Shown here one piece after another: positions 18,505-30,761 of a stretch of 64,000 bases of DNA. The notes beneath the pieces are model-generated. The model ran no database searches and was not told the DNA's origin. It saw nothing but the letters and a program-made list of their open reading frames with translations. This DNA is from Oxyruncus cristatus (taxonomy: Eukaryota > Chordata > Aves > Passeriformes > Cotingidae): NCBI GenBank assembly GCA_013399855.1, contig VXAY01004719.1, forward strand, positions 992,304 to 1,056,303, given 5' to 3'. The first letter of the stretch is position 1, and every line of letters starts with the position of its first letter. The translations under genes were made by a program, and so were the position numbers.

Positions 18505-18686
18505 AAGCTGGAATGGATTGCCCAGAGAGGTGGTAAGATGCCTCATCCCTGGAAACATTTAAGGTCAGGCTGGACAGGGATCTGAGCAACCTGATCTAGC
18601 TGAAGGTGCCCCCGCTGACTGCAGGGGGTTGGACTAGGTGGGCTTTAAAAGGTCCATTACAAACCAAACTGTTCTATGATTCCATA
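18505..18686 (+). repeat. CR1 LINE 3' fragment
   Basis: The sense-orientation CR1 3' end runs from 'GGATTGCCCAGAGAGG' through 'CATCCCTGGAAACATT', 'CAGGCTGGACAGGGATCTGAG' (with changes) and 'GGGGTTGGACTAGGTG' to the tail 'GTTCTATGATTCCAT'. It is a truncated, non-coding copy. Confidence 0.9.
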
Positions 18687-18744
18687 TTAAGTATTTTGGG
18701 GAGGTATCACTATGCTTTTGCACTGTTCTTACTCATCTCAAGGC

Positions 18745-18812
18745 ATCTGCTATTGACCACTACCGAGGACAGGACACCAGCTTGGATGGTGTCTTTGGTC
18801 TGACCCAGTATT
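18745..18812 (+). repeat. Ancient interspersed repeat fragment
   Basis: The stretch 'CTATTGACCACTACCGAGGACAGG' (with gaps), then 'CAGCTTGGATGG' and 'CTTTGGTCTGACCCAGTAT', matches the tail of an old amniote LINE/SINE family that I know only by its block order. It is the counterpart of the minus-strand piece at 11761-11822. Confidence 0.55.
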
Positions 18813-19084
18813 AAATCGTCTCTCTCCAATTGTTTATCAAGTAGAGTAGCAACACTGGTACTATCTTGCCTTTTATAAGTGGTTTACAACCATCCCAACA
18901 ATAAATGTGATTTAAAATGTCATACATAATACTAATGATTTAGGACATAAGTTTAACAGCACCCTACCAATGTAAAAATGTGGAGAAATTTTTTTAAGGA
19001 CATAAATCAAATGATTTCTGAATATTACTTATCTCATTTACCTCCTTCGCTTTCTAGCTACAAATAAACCTTACACAGTTTTAT

Positions 19085-19290
19085 TACAGTAATACCCAAA
19101 AGAGTTTTGTTTCTAATAATATTACTATATAATATTAATTCATAATATAATTTGTAGTTGTCTTTTACGTATTTATGTAACAATATATTACATACTATAT
19201 ATCAATTTAATGTTTAATGTTGATATTTATATACATATAATATAAATAACAACAAGTAATATGTATAGTATATAATAAAATGCTACATAA
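19085..19290. repeat. AT-rich low-complexity tract
   Basis: The tract consists almost entirely of A and T, with repeated ATAAT, TATATA and AATATTA words. It is low-complexity sequence, not a defined family. Confidence 0.8.
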
Positions 19291-20842
19291 ATACATGAAA
19301 GACATCATATTTGCCTCAGAAGTACTTGTTGTAAGCCAGGATAAAGTAGATTAACAGAAAAACAGAGCACTCAATAATCTGAATTACTTGAGAGATAGTT
19401 TGGTAAAGGTCATCTGAGTTCCACAACAATTTTGAGGAAAAAAAGTGAATAAGCAAATAAGCACAACTGATAGTTGAGAATCCTTTACATGCCCCAGGGT
19501 AACCCACTACCATCACTCAGAAACTGAATCCACAGCCAGCTTGATTCCATCAAACGGATTTAGCACTCATCCTGTCAGCATATTTAAACAGCCCACGGCA
19601 CACTAATTCATTCTTCTGGCTGAAGCAAAAAAAACAAACAACTAAGCACGTGGCCATCTTACACAATATTCACAGAACAAGGAGGAGGCACCAAGAGTAA
19701 AGAGCAGACAATTCAATAATTCAAAACCAAACTGAAACAGAATAAATAAACCACAAAACCCAAGCAAAACCAAGGGTGCATTCCTAAAACTATAGAACAA
19801 CTAAATATAAGTATCAAAATTCTGATTCAGTTTAGCAGTTAAACTTTCAAGATCTATTTTACTTGTGTCATTACACAGCGGTTTTCAAGTGGTATAAAGC
19901 ACTAATTTTTAGAAAGTAGCCCTTCATAATGTTAAAGCCACACGACGATTAACACAGAATCAGATTGAACAGGTTTTACCAAGTAATTGAGAAAAACTGC
20001 AAGCTATAAAAAATACCTTGGATTCAGTACAAGTCTGCAGCCTTTAACATTTCTAACACTAGTCTTTTGACAAGCTTGACCCAGTGTAATAAAAAGCATC
20101 CCAATTTTACACAGAATTCCCTACAACAAAAAACAAACCCCAAACCCTACTTCTAGCCAAAGTATACAATTGCGACAACATTTGATGCTGAGATACAATT
20201 CAAAAGAAGTCAACTATTAGAAAAAGCAGACATCTCCATGTTAAAGTGTCCAAAACAGTACTTTCAAGAAGACATTTTGAACACCCACTAGCATTAGTCT
20301 TATGTTTAGGAATTGCTTTTAAAAAAGGTAGGGGTGTGAGATTCTTCCCACTCATCTCCTATCTGTGCCATTAGCACTTATGAGTGCCATCCCACTTCCA
20401 AATACTATTTAATCTGTGTGCATCAAAGCTAAAACCTAGACTTTACGGACTGCTTTTATGACTGCTTAGTTTATGCAGCTGAAACAGAATAACAAAACAT
20501 CTGGAGGTTTCCAATCAGAAAGAAAGAATTCAAAGTAAAAAATACACACAGTGAACCTAAGTAAAAGAGCTGAGAAATAAAACAATCCAAAGAACATTTC
20601 TAAACCTCTCCCTCCTCATTTTATTCCCCTTCATTTAAATAAAAAATGTTCATAATTTAATCTTTTGGTCACAACAGATAACCAGTTTATGAAGTTATTT
20701 TTCAATTTTATGGTATTCCACTACATATTACAAAAAAGACTTTTTTTTTTTTTTAATCTACCAATTTTTTAAAAAGTAAAACTGAAAAGCTGCAGTCCTA
20801 AGTATTTTTTTTAAGCGTATCAAAGAAAGTGTCCATACTCAC

Positions 20843-20881
20843 CAGCACTGCCACTTTCCGATTTTTCTTCTGATTGACTTT
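20843..20881 (-). CDS. GTF2F2: GTF2F2 candidate 39-nt in-frame exon
   Basis: On the minus strand, a pyrimidine-rich acceptor (TTTATTTTTTTCCAG) is followed by 39 bases and a consensus donor (CTG|GTGAGT). Exon 4 ends in phase 1. Joined to it, this segment reads ESQSEEKSESGSA and again leaves phase 1, so it adds 13 residues without shifting the frame. In the human protein, VFTESSS runs directly into DKLSLEG at this junction, so the segment would be an insertion in the N-terminal TFIIF dimerisation domain. It is serine/glutamate-rich and contains several casein-kinase-2-like SxxE sites. The reading is an inference from splice-site quality, phase and strand. It could be alternatively spliced or, less likely, a decoy. 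Confidence 0.68.
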
Positions 20882-21379
20882 CTGGAAAAAAATAAACAAA
20901 AAAGGAATCAAAGTTTCTGTGTTGATTATTCAAAACTACACCTGAAAAGTGGGTTGCAAAGCAAAGAATGATAAATTATGACAAAATCACAATCACTGGA
21001 CTTGATTAATATTTACAAATTTATCTTCTAAAGAATAATTTGCCACCAGGAACAACAAAAGAAGTCCTTTAGTGCCCAAACTCGAAATGAGAGAAATGAG
21101 AGAATTCCATTACACCTCTCTGACTGAGGTCTGCAAGAATGAACCTACACATTTATGCAAAATCAGTAGTAAGATTATGCTTGAGCAAAGTACATTATTA
21201 ATCTATCTCACTGGTCAGCCTAGATAAAACAAATATAATTTTTTTATATTAAAAAAAATAATCAAGGTTTTGCAAAAGAATGCTCTTAATAGGTAGATTT
21301 TTGAACTTGATCAATCTCCTCTCTACCCTTTCTACAGACCACACAAAAATTTATTTCTTTAACCTTTTTCCTTTCTGAT

Positions 21380-21640
21380 TGTTGTCTTAGTTTAAAAAGA
21401 CACAAATGTTTGCTAAGGAGGGTGAGTTACAAAAAAAAAAAAAAAGAAACTAAACTCCTCCAAGTTATTTTAACTTTGAAATTAAGAGGCTCTTTATTAA
21501 CATACATATAACAAACCCAAATAAGCAACAGTGGTGCAACCAAAACTTTCAAAACAAAGTCCTACTTCTGTCGCAGGCCATCCACGGGCTGTTCCCGGCG
21601 GCTCCACGACAAACAATGAAGGGAGTTTCTCTTTTCAAAT
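21380..21640 (-). mobile_element. Probable solo LTR fragment of an endogenous retrovirus
   Basis: On the minus strand, a GC-rich segment (GTGGAGCCGCCGGGAAC) leads into TTGGTTGCACCACTG-like sequence and then a polyadenylation signal (TTAATAAAGAGCC, near plus 21492-21504). The sequence GGAGGAGTTTAG, an interrupting A/T run and a terminus CTAAGACAACA follow. This resembles the R-U5 end of avian LTRs. No internal region or second LTR is seen. The family is not identified. Confidence 0.45.
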
Positions 21641-23183
21641 CTATAACATTTGTCCTCAGATGGTACTATATTACAGCCTGTTTCATCTGTTTATCAAGTA
21701 TTTGTGCTTATCAAGTACACCTAATACACATAATCCGAAACATCACCTCTTCCAGAGAGCAGAGAATCTTAAGTATGTAAGAAGGAGAAATAGACACAGT
21801 GCTGCAGAATGACTTGCCAAAAAATTATCACTCAGGTGAATGGCAGAATCAGATCCAGAAACAGCTTTCTGCAAGAAATTCCAATCCCACATTTCAAGAA
21901 ATGACAGACAGTAGATGTATTTTGGTGAACCAAGCTCCAACACTTACACAGTCCTATGAAATTAAACCCCTACACAAATTTGTCAATCTTATATTTGACT
22001 GTTCCTCCTATATTTCTCCTTTTTACACATCTTCTAAGGCAGAAGATATAAAGAACATCTTCACCTACCTGAAATACAGTTTAAAATGGTAAAATATACT
22101 TGTCCTTGGCGTTCAACTCAAACAAGTCACAGCTATTTACTTACACAGCAAACTGAATTACTGCTTTAGCTCAGAGAGTAATTTTTGAGTTCAGTTATGT
22201 TGATCATTTCTGCCACTTACAGGCTGAGTATTAACAGAAATAAAAACAAGAAATATTTTAGAAAATCATTTTCTTGCCACAGATTCTTGCTGGCTTTCAA
22301 GGCTGATGTCCCTCTTTTCTTACTGAGATTGTTGACAGCCTGAAGCCTAATGCAAATCTAAAAGCCAGTCTCCCACCAATCTTTCTCTCTTTATACCAGG
22401 TGACTGTCATTACTCTCAGCAACTGAAGGCACCTGCTTTTCTGATGAGAAACCATCACTATATAGTCACTTCGAGCTATGAGCCTTCACAAAGTGAGTAA
22501 AGACCCCTGCTAACTTTCAGATATACATGCAGGATAGCCTGTTTGCAGAAAACACTGCATTTTCTTGTTGACACTATTTTTTGGTGTGTATTTAGCACAT
22601 TTACATCATAATGTTATTACCCAATCAATACCCTAACTCAATTGTAACTTAATTAAGGAAACATTCAGTACACACACAAGATGCAAAGAGGATTTAATGA
22701 AGAACATATGAGCAATACCAAGATATGAACGCCTGTCTGGACTGAGATGTGAGATGCACCTGGATTTAAAGCTGTTTAATTTCTAACTCTGCTTCAGTGG
22801 AAGACCAGCCATCCAGCCAAAACTACTGCCAAAGACATCACACTTAAACATTGCTAACAGCATCTCTCATTCAAATAACAACAAATGCATATTATATCTA
22901 CAGGGGCAGTGTACTTGTTTGTATGTATCAAGAGAATCTGCACTCAACAGCGGAGACAAAACAAGAGATAAAATTCAAGCCTTGCAGAAAAGTGGCATTT
23001 TTCTTCATCATTACACAACTCAGTTTTGTTATGATCAGTTCACAAGTCGCTGCTTTAAAAATCTTCTCACTACGAATATCATGAAGAAGGTAAAAGAAGT
23101 TGTACCATGCTTAATGCATTTTATTAATGCAGACTACAGCTGCTCAGTCTCCTCCAAAATATGCAAGAGTCACAGATAAAGGT

Positions 23184-23270
23184 CAACAGGGTTGGGGTTG
23201 GTTAGTTGGTTTTTTTGTTGTTGTTGGGTTTTTTTGCTGTTGTTGTGGTGACAGGGTGTTGGGATATTGG
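23184..23270. repeat. GT-rich low-complexity tract
   Basis: The plus strand has runs of G and T (GGTTGGGGTTGG, TTGTTGTTGTTGGG, GTTGTTGTGG). It is simple sequence, possibly a decayed microsatellite. Confidence 0.75.
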
Positions 23271-26200
23271 TTTTTAAACACACATCAGTGAGACTGAAAA
23301 AAACAAAGATATTTTAAGGCAGTAAAGTAGGCAGAAAGACTATTCTCATCACACTGAGCTCATTCTAACGTATCATATAATTTGTGTGTTATATCCTTGA
23401 TTGTTTAAATTTGTGTAGGAATTAACAGTCTGTATTTTTAATAACAGAAATGAAAATAAAATTAGCTTACCCCTGCCAGCCAGCTGAGCCTCCTTTACAG
23501 TAATTTTTAATCATCCAACATGCATATAAAGTAATTAAATAAATATAATTTCCATTTTTTTTGACATGGAGAAGGGGTATGATGTAAGCAGCTGCAATTG
23601 TTTTCTAAATGGACTTTATGACACAATAATACAAACAAAATTTTGAGCCATCAACATGATGTCTGTAATTAGACTAGCTTGAGTCACACATTCTGCTCTT
23701 CTGATCACAGGTTTCATCTTTATGATCCTCAAAAATACCTGGAAATTTGCATAAATGCCAGAGATCTGAAAGGCTGCTGTTGGTTTTATTTCTTTTGATC
23801 GTGAGGCTGCTGATAGGTTTGCTGTTTCTGCTAACGGTCCATGAAAGACTGAAGTACATAACGGAACAAAAAAATAATTAAGTAAGATCCCAAAGCGTTT
23901 TGCAGACTGGAATATGTGGTTAAGTGACAGCCTGAATAGAGACAATTGGGAAGTACCGTTATATTAGCCAGGTAAACATCAAAACTCCTCAGCAGGCTGC
24001 GCTAAGACGGCGAAACAGTAAAGGGGTTTACTTCCTAAGGAACAGTTTGATGAGGAACTTCAGAATTCAAACATTTATCTAATAAGACTGGAAGTAGCAT
24101 TGCAAGGCACCAAGATTCTGAGCACTATGTATTTTACTGAAAATAATTAAGTGTAATTAAAGAAGAAGCTGCTTGAATAAAAGATTTTCATTAGTATTTC
24201 TTCCCCTCACGTTACTTTAATGGCTGGATATATCCGATATGCAAAAATACATATATACAAAATACAGAATAAAAACCTCTGAATATTCATTTTCACTGAA
24301 TACAATTGAGCACTGTACATTACACAGCAGGTGTGATTCATGTACAAACTCAGAAAAGGTCCTTTTGTATATGAGAAGCTGCAGAAAGGGAAAAAAACCC
24401 AATAAGTCAAAACAATGGGAGAATTTTCAAGGAATGTGGAAATAAAGAAGCTGTTCTAAAGTATATAGGCAGAGTTATGTGTTTTACTGAAGAATACAAA
24501 AGAAATAATTGAATGTCATGAATTGAGTTTCTGAAAGAGAAGACTCAGAAAACAGGAGAAAAACACAATGCTAAGAGACAGAAATGTTCTGTGAAGCGTG
24601 AAACGGCAAGACAATCCATGCACGAATGCTGCTCAGAAGCAAAGCTCTGGCAGGTATTCTGTCAATGGAATGCTCTGAACATGTTTTACTTTCAGAAAGA
24701 TTGAAAGAGCATGAAAGACTTTAAAGACACAAAAATAGACATTAAGGCAATCCCATTTATGAAGGGGGAGTTGTGAAGATATATTCAAAATTTCAATAAA
24801 ATGAATCATCTCACCCAACTTCACAGAAATATCTTATACTTTATTTGTGTCTACAGTGTAAAATCTTCTTCTTCACCCATCAGTCCTTTACAGTTTGGGA
24901 TGCAATTGCTTGCCAAGGTCTGTGTTTTCCCAAGTCATATTAGCAGTGCATTTTTCAAAAAAACAGCTCAGTAAGAAACATTTATCATTATCGCTAAAAA
25001 AGCTGCCCTTTTCATTTCTATTTAGATCCAGCAAACCTAAACTACACACTGGCAAAAAAATTAAGCATCAGGCAATTAAAGCAACAAGGGAACTATTTAA
25101 AATCACAATCAGAAATGTTTGCTGTTAAATGTTTAACAAAAGAGTCTTCCTATTCCTTCAACCAAGAAAGAAATTGTTAAATTGTAGCACTATCTCATGC
25201 TAGGGTGTCTGCCAGAAGGAAGCTCAGAAAACAATTTTAACCAAATATACCTTATATACCAGACCCATGAATTGCCCCAAGATAGTTTGTAGCTATACAT
25301 AAGAGAGATTCGTTTTATTCAATGCATTAAAATATACGCAAGATGCTCTCCTTTCCACCCACCCCAAAAATTACAGCTATGATAGCTGATGACAAAGAAA
25401 AAATAAAATGACTGGAAGCACAAATAGGATTGTTGCATAGCAACTGTTGATGTACATATGGTCATGTTTATGGAACAGAATGTATTTCATATTTAATGCA
25501 GAAATAATACCGAAACCAGCCTAGACAGCAAGATCTAGACAGCAAGAGACAACTATGCTTCGGATCCCTCTGCAGACATGATGGAAGCCACACTTCCCGC
25601 CAGCTTTGCTACACTGATGCTCAGGAACACCACCCCTTAGGCCTTAGTGATCTGCCCAGCAATGAAAACAATGCAATGTCTCAGATGTGCAAACAGACTT
25701 GCAAAGGAAGTAGGGAGGTATTTTGCAACTACTACTTTCAGAGTACATTGTACTACTCTGTATTACTCACTAGAGCTATTTCAAAATACAGAAACAGGAA
25801 AAGAAATAGAAGAAACCCCCAGAATTAGTCCAAACAGAACGTGCAGCATGCGAGATTAGACCAGATTTTTAATAGTATCTTGGATGGGAGCCACTTTATC
25901 TAGCTTTATATTAGCTCAGATCTACTACATACACTGTAGAAGACCAAGAAATTGCAATTCACTAGATGTTGGATATAACAAATTGCACCTCCGAAAAGCC
26001 TGCTGCTGTCCATTAACTAATACAGGACACCCAGAGATGCAGAGGCTTACAATGAAAGAACTACAGGATTTCTTCCAGTAATACACGTCTTAGAAGAAAG
26101 CTCAGTTAAGACAAAGCAAAGCAAAACCCATAGAAAATCCATTCGGAAGTCCAGAAATTACATCATGCAGAAAATATTAAATTACTTGTCAAAGTTGATC

Positions 26201-29091
26201 TTTTTTGCTTGCTCTAAATGACCTGATGAGTCAATGTGAAGTGCTGAATTATCCATAATATGTGAACTCCCTGCAGCATCTTCCAAAATTACAACATACT
26301 TCAGAAAGACCATAAGAAAGACACTACAACATAAGGATCACAGGATTAAAGTGCTGCACACAGAATAGATCTTAAGGCATTCAATGTGCTCAAAAAGGTG
26401 GGGGGGAATAAAACACAAAGGCATAATCAAATAAACCCCACCCTTTACAAAATCAAACAAACTGCTTTATGCCATTTGCTCCATTTTAGGTATAATTCCC
26501 AAGATGCATCCTTCCAGATGCATGTCATCTGCAGTTCCATACCAGCTTAATCTTTGGCCCACAGTTCAAACTAGCATATTGCTTCTGTTACATGGCACAC
26601 TTCACAAAAGGAAGAGGAACAGGATCACCAATGCTTTTCAGAAAAAATGTGCTAATTATAATATGAAGACAAATACTAGGTCTGTGAACCTACAAATCAA
26701 TGAACTTTAATTTCCTGTGACTGTCTCTTACTGTGGATTGACTGATGTGCAAAGATGTGTACGGGGTTTTTTTGAGTGTTTTTCCATGGTTGATATAAAT
26801 ATAGTGGGGTTTTCCATATTGCATGAAACAGGGTAGCAGCCTTTCTTTCAGCTGGGATATCCATACAGTTTCAGTCCACTCTTCAGACACCCATTTTCAC
26901 ACTAGCCATAATTCACTATGAAATTTGTTGAAATTGGCCATGGAGTTCAAAACATATTGGTGATACACATTTAACCACAGAGGTATGGCTGCAGAAACAC
27001 GGTGCCAGTAAGGAATCCAAATGGAATTTGGAATATTTGTGTCACATTTATTTTTACAAGCGGAAGAAGTCAGGCAAGAAAAGCACAATAAAGTTTATGT
27101 TTGATTGCACTCTCAACACCAACTTAAACACAACAGCAGCAGATTTTAGCCATTTTGCATCTAAACCAGTTTCATGAAAACTCACTGACTGTATGTTAGG
27201 TTTGTTAATCTCAAGCAAAACCAATTTTGACAAGGTCTATGCTTATTCAGTGCTTCATTCCAAACATTTCTCATGCCACTAACTACCCTTTGCTCCCAAT
27301 TAAAATAATAACTTCTACTCAGTAGATCCATGGTCCTTGAAGAACAACTTCTGGCTGCTAAGAAATGCAAAATTTTTAATTGACTAAATAAAAAAATTGG
27401 ACAGATTCTGAGTATCTAAAAGTTTTGAGACACTGGTATTAACAGGTCATAAAACAGAAATAAATGGGCATCTTCTAACTACCACATAATGACTTTCATT
27501 CCAACTGATGACAAATACTCCACATTCCAGGTACGCATCAGCACTCACTGCAGCTTAAGTTACTGTTAGAGGTTCCTGAAGCAATATTTTGTATCAAAAG
27601 TGTCTTGGGATTTGCAGCAAACATGCAAAAGTCACTGCATGTATATTCTAAACACACCTTCAAAACTAAAATCTCTTTCTTTTGTCAAGCATTCTAAGGT
27701 TAGGGTACAGAGGAATGAAAAAGAATGAGGTACTATTAAAATGCTTGCAAAATTCTTGAAAACTTGCTTCCTGTCTCTTTCCACATTTGTAATCTATGAA
27801 TTACAAACTCCAGCATTTTTAAAAAGTTGCAAGTCACACACACAGAAATACAAATTCTTTAAAGTGAAAAACCAATAACACTATTACATTAGTTTCAGAG
27901 AAAGGGATAACAAATGAAAAGCCCCTGAGTTGTAGCATAAGTGCTTTTATTTCTAAACACAACTGAGACAGCCAAGCTACTTGTACCTTAATATCTCACT
28001 GCTCAACCATTAAAGCTTTAAAATAGATTTTAGAAAGGAGGTGGTCAAACCTACTAAGTATTCTAAGTCTGTCCCATGAGTTACAATTTTCCTTCCTTCA
28101 TTTATTTATCAACCGACATCACAGCAATTATTTGCCAGCCTATGAACATCAAAATAATCAGAAGCTAATCACACTCTAGTTTGCTGCCCTGCAGAAGACA
28201 GAGGTAACAAAAAATACTACTATATTTGTCTTCTGGGGACACTGAAACCTATCTGCCTGAAACTGGGATACCTTCTGCAGACAATGAGATACGCTCTGCA
28301 GACACCTGCCTTCTCTCCCTAACATCCAGAACTTGCTAATGTAATTCCAGTAGAAAACCTTACAGCCTAAGGGACTTATACACAAGGCAGTCTGCTGAAC
28401 TTACTGTACAGTATAACACTACCATGTCCCTCAAGTCTAACATGCAGTTTAGGGCATACAATCTTGAATATCCTAATCACTCATACAGCTACTGATCTGA
28501 AATTAAGGCAGGCATCTGAAACCCAGTAACAGAAACTATAACCTTACTGCTGCACTGTTTGGTTATTATGACCTTATTAAGCTTTAATGCACTTAAACCA
28601 TGAATATACTTCCAGAAAATGTGCTGAACAGATGCGTTTATTGTTCAAATGCATCTGTTCAGCTGGATAGAGGAAAAATCAGCATTCTTATAAAACTATA
28701 TTCACACCAGAGACAAACTCAAGGAGAGAAAAAAAAATACTGGTTCATCCCAAAAACACATGGGAACATAAAAACATTTTTTGCAGTGAAAACCCTAAAG
28801 GGGAATGTACACAATGTACTGCACTCTGTATTGAACTCCACGCTCTCTGTTCTCTTCAGCAGACTCATAGCTGAACTGTACACGATAACCCTTTCTGGAG
28901 AACGTAAATCAGTTGCTCAATTACATGAGAAAAGAGACAACAGACACAAAAAAATTACAGCAGTGCTCTGTATGCAGATAGCAACAAAACAGAGCCAAAA
29001 CCTTACTTCCAAGTCTTCCTCTTTTACAGCACTGAGTTTATTGAAATCATAAATAATGGAATCATAACAAATAACTTAAATTCTAACTTAC

Positions 29092-29236
29092 CTACTGGAG
29101 TTTCTGTGAACACAGTTAAGGTCTGTCCTCCCACACTTTGCAAAAGAAATGGATGTTCCCTTGGTGCACTGACTGAAGCAGGTTTTCCTCCAATATCACT
29201 GATGCTTGCAAGTTCTTCATTCAAAGTAAATGACAC
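29092..29236 (-). CDS. GTF2F2: GTF2F2 coding exon 4 (145 nt)
   Basis: This exon codes 48 residues from VSFTLNEEL through GGKPASVSAPREHPF to GGQTLTVFTETPV, plus one base. The block matches human RAP30 almost completely and belongs to the N-terminal triple-barrel domain that pairs with RAP74 (GTF2F1). The acceptor is ACTGTTAG|GTG and the donor is GTAG|GTAAGT. It enters in phase 0 and leaves in phase 1. The C-terminal residues ETPV differ from human ESSS, just where the 39-nt candidate exon would join. Confidence 0.96.
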
Positions 29237-30039
29237 CTAACAGTCACAATTGCTTCAGTGTTACTAAACAGGCTCAATTACACTGTTTTACTACTTAAGG
29301 GGAAACACAAAGAGAGAAAACACAAGTAGTATAGCACATTTCCATTTCAAAAACATAAAAAGTGGGATTAGAGTCCCCCATTAATCTCTTGTTGAAATAC
29401 AGAATTCAAAGCTTTCACGTACTTAATAAAATTCACTCAACTTTTTAAAAATTGTAAATTATTTCCTCCTGAAGTCAGAGAACAATTTGATTAAAATGTA
29501 AGGCATAATAGGTTTTCAGCCATTGCTCAGTATGAGTGCTTAAAAACGTTTCACACAGCCAGCTGAGTTCCAGAAAAAGTGCTAAAGTATCACAACAAGT
29601 GTTATTAGCCTGGGATTCCTGAATTTCATACAGCCCGGAAGAGATTTAACATGGCTCCTTTGCTAAGGAGTGAGGGACTGGGTAACCACAATCATGGGCC
29701 ACAGAAAGACACTTGAAGAGGGATCTTTCAGATCAGCACAGTGTGCTTTTCCTGTGCATCCTCCTTAGTCTTTTGCACTAACACATCTCGAAATGTTTAG
29801 AAAAAAGGTTACCACTACAATTGCTGCTTATAGATGGGTAAACAAACTGAGGGAACAGACAGACCAGATGGAAGTCTCACAGTAAGTCTACAGGCAGAAC
29901 TACTATCAGCATTCTCTCGTCCTGATTCTGTGGTACTGGTGTAACAAAAAATATGTGACATTGGAAACCAGCATGTTCTAAAGAGGTTTGGAATTCAAAG
30001 TATTAACACTCATAGCCTTTTTAATTAGTAAATACTTAC
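29237..30039 (-). other. GTF2F2: GTF2F2 intron 3
   Basis: This is an 803-bp intron with no recognisable feature. Confidence 0.85.
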
Positions 30040-30058
30040 TTCCGTTCTTCCTTGATTT
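30040..30058 (-). CDS. GTF2F2: GTF2F2 coding exon 3, a 19-nt microexon
   Basis: The exon AAATCAAGGAAGAACGGAA is bounded by TTTTGCAG and GTAAGT on the minus strand. Its first base completes a lysine codon begun in exon 2, and the rest codes NQGRTE. This matches TQGRTE in human RAP30 between the RIAK and VSFTLN segments. The exon is too short for routine open-frame searches. It is supported by perfect phase continuity with both neighbours and by conserved protein sequence. Confidence 0.95.
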
Positions 30059-30556
30059 CTGCAAAAGAAAATATTTAATGTTTAAATAAGTATATAAGTA
30101 TTTAAAATATTTAACAAAGTTTCCATAACCTAATTCCTCAAGTTTAGCTTTCCTGATAAAAAAGAAAATTCAAATTCTAGTTTTGTTACTCATCTTCATT
30201 CCAGAGCTGCTCAACTTTTTTGTTATTCTGGTGCCCAAGAATACACGTGAAAAGTCAGCACGTGAGAACAGAAGCCGCAAAACAGCACATGTAAGTTAAA
30301 GAAAATTCTCAAGTTACGTTTCTTAGGTTTAAGAAATCAAACATCACGTAATGGGATGCAGAGACTCCCTAGCATAATTTTGTACAATTTATATTCCTAA
30401 TCATATACAAGCAAGAGCAAGTACCATTCAGGTATCAGAGAAATATGTACATTGTTGTCAAAAAAAACAGATTATGTATTACAATAGCTGCAACTATTTT
30501 AGTGCATGTAACTTCTTCTAAAAAATGCAACCAGTAAAAGTATACTAAAGGCTTAC
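30059..30556 (-). other. GTF2F2: GTF2F2 intron 2
   Basis: This is a 498-bp AT-rich intron. Nothing else is recognised. Confidence 0.85.
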
Positions 30557-30630
30557 TTGACAATCCTTAGTTTTCCCACTTCACCTCTTCCTGAAGCTTT
30601 ATTCCACTGTTGTGACAAGTATTTGGGGAC
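30557..30630 (-). CDS. GTF2F2: GTF2F2 coding exon 2 (74 nt)
   Basis: The exon codes VPKYLSQQWNKASGRGEVGK then LRIV plus two bases of the next lysine codon. Human RAP30 has the same segment with A for N and RIAK for RIVK. The acceptor is TTGCTTAG|GTC and the donor is CAA|GTAAGC. It is part of the N-terminal TFIIF dimerisation domain. Confidence 0.97.
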
Positions 30631-30761
30631 CTAAGCAAAGAAGACAGATTTCACAAAAAGCAGATTTTAGAATTCTATATTAATTGTGTATGTGTATATA
30701 CTTAAATGCTTTTACCCTGACCGCTTCTGAATATAGTATGAGCTAAATATAGTAGACAATA

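Larger units (their letters stand above)
20882..29091 (-). other. GTF2F2: GTF2F2 intron between 145-nt and 39-nt exons
   Basis: This is a long AT-rich intron of about 8.2 kb. Besides the probable LTR at 21380-21640 and the GT-rich tract near 23.2 kb, I see no repeat or gene. The 150-codon plus-strand frame at 28600-29052 lies against exon 4 on the other strand and has no recognisable domain. Confidence 0.75.

Noticed and set aside
28600..29052. 150-codon plus-strand frame
   Set aside because: It overlaps GTF2F2 exon 4 on the other strand by a few dozen bases and has no domain. Frames of this size are expected by chance in 64 kb of such DNA.
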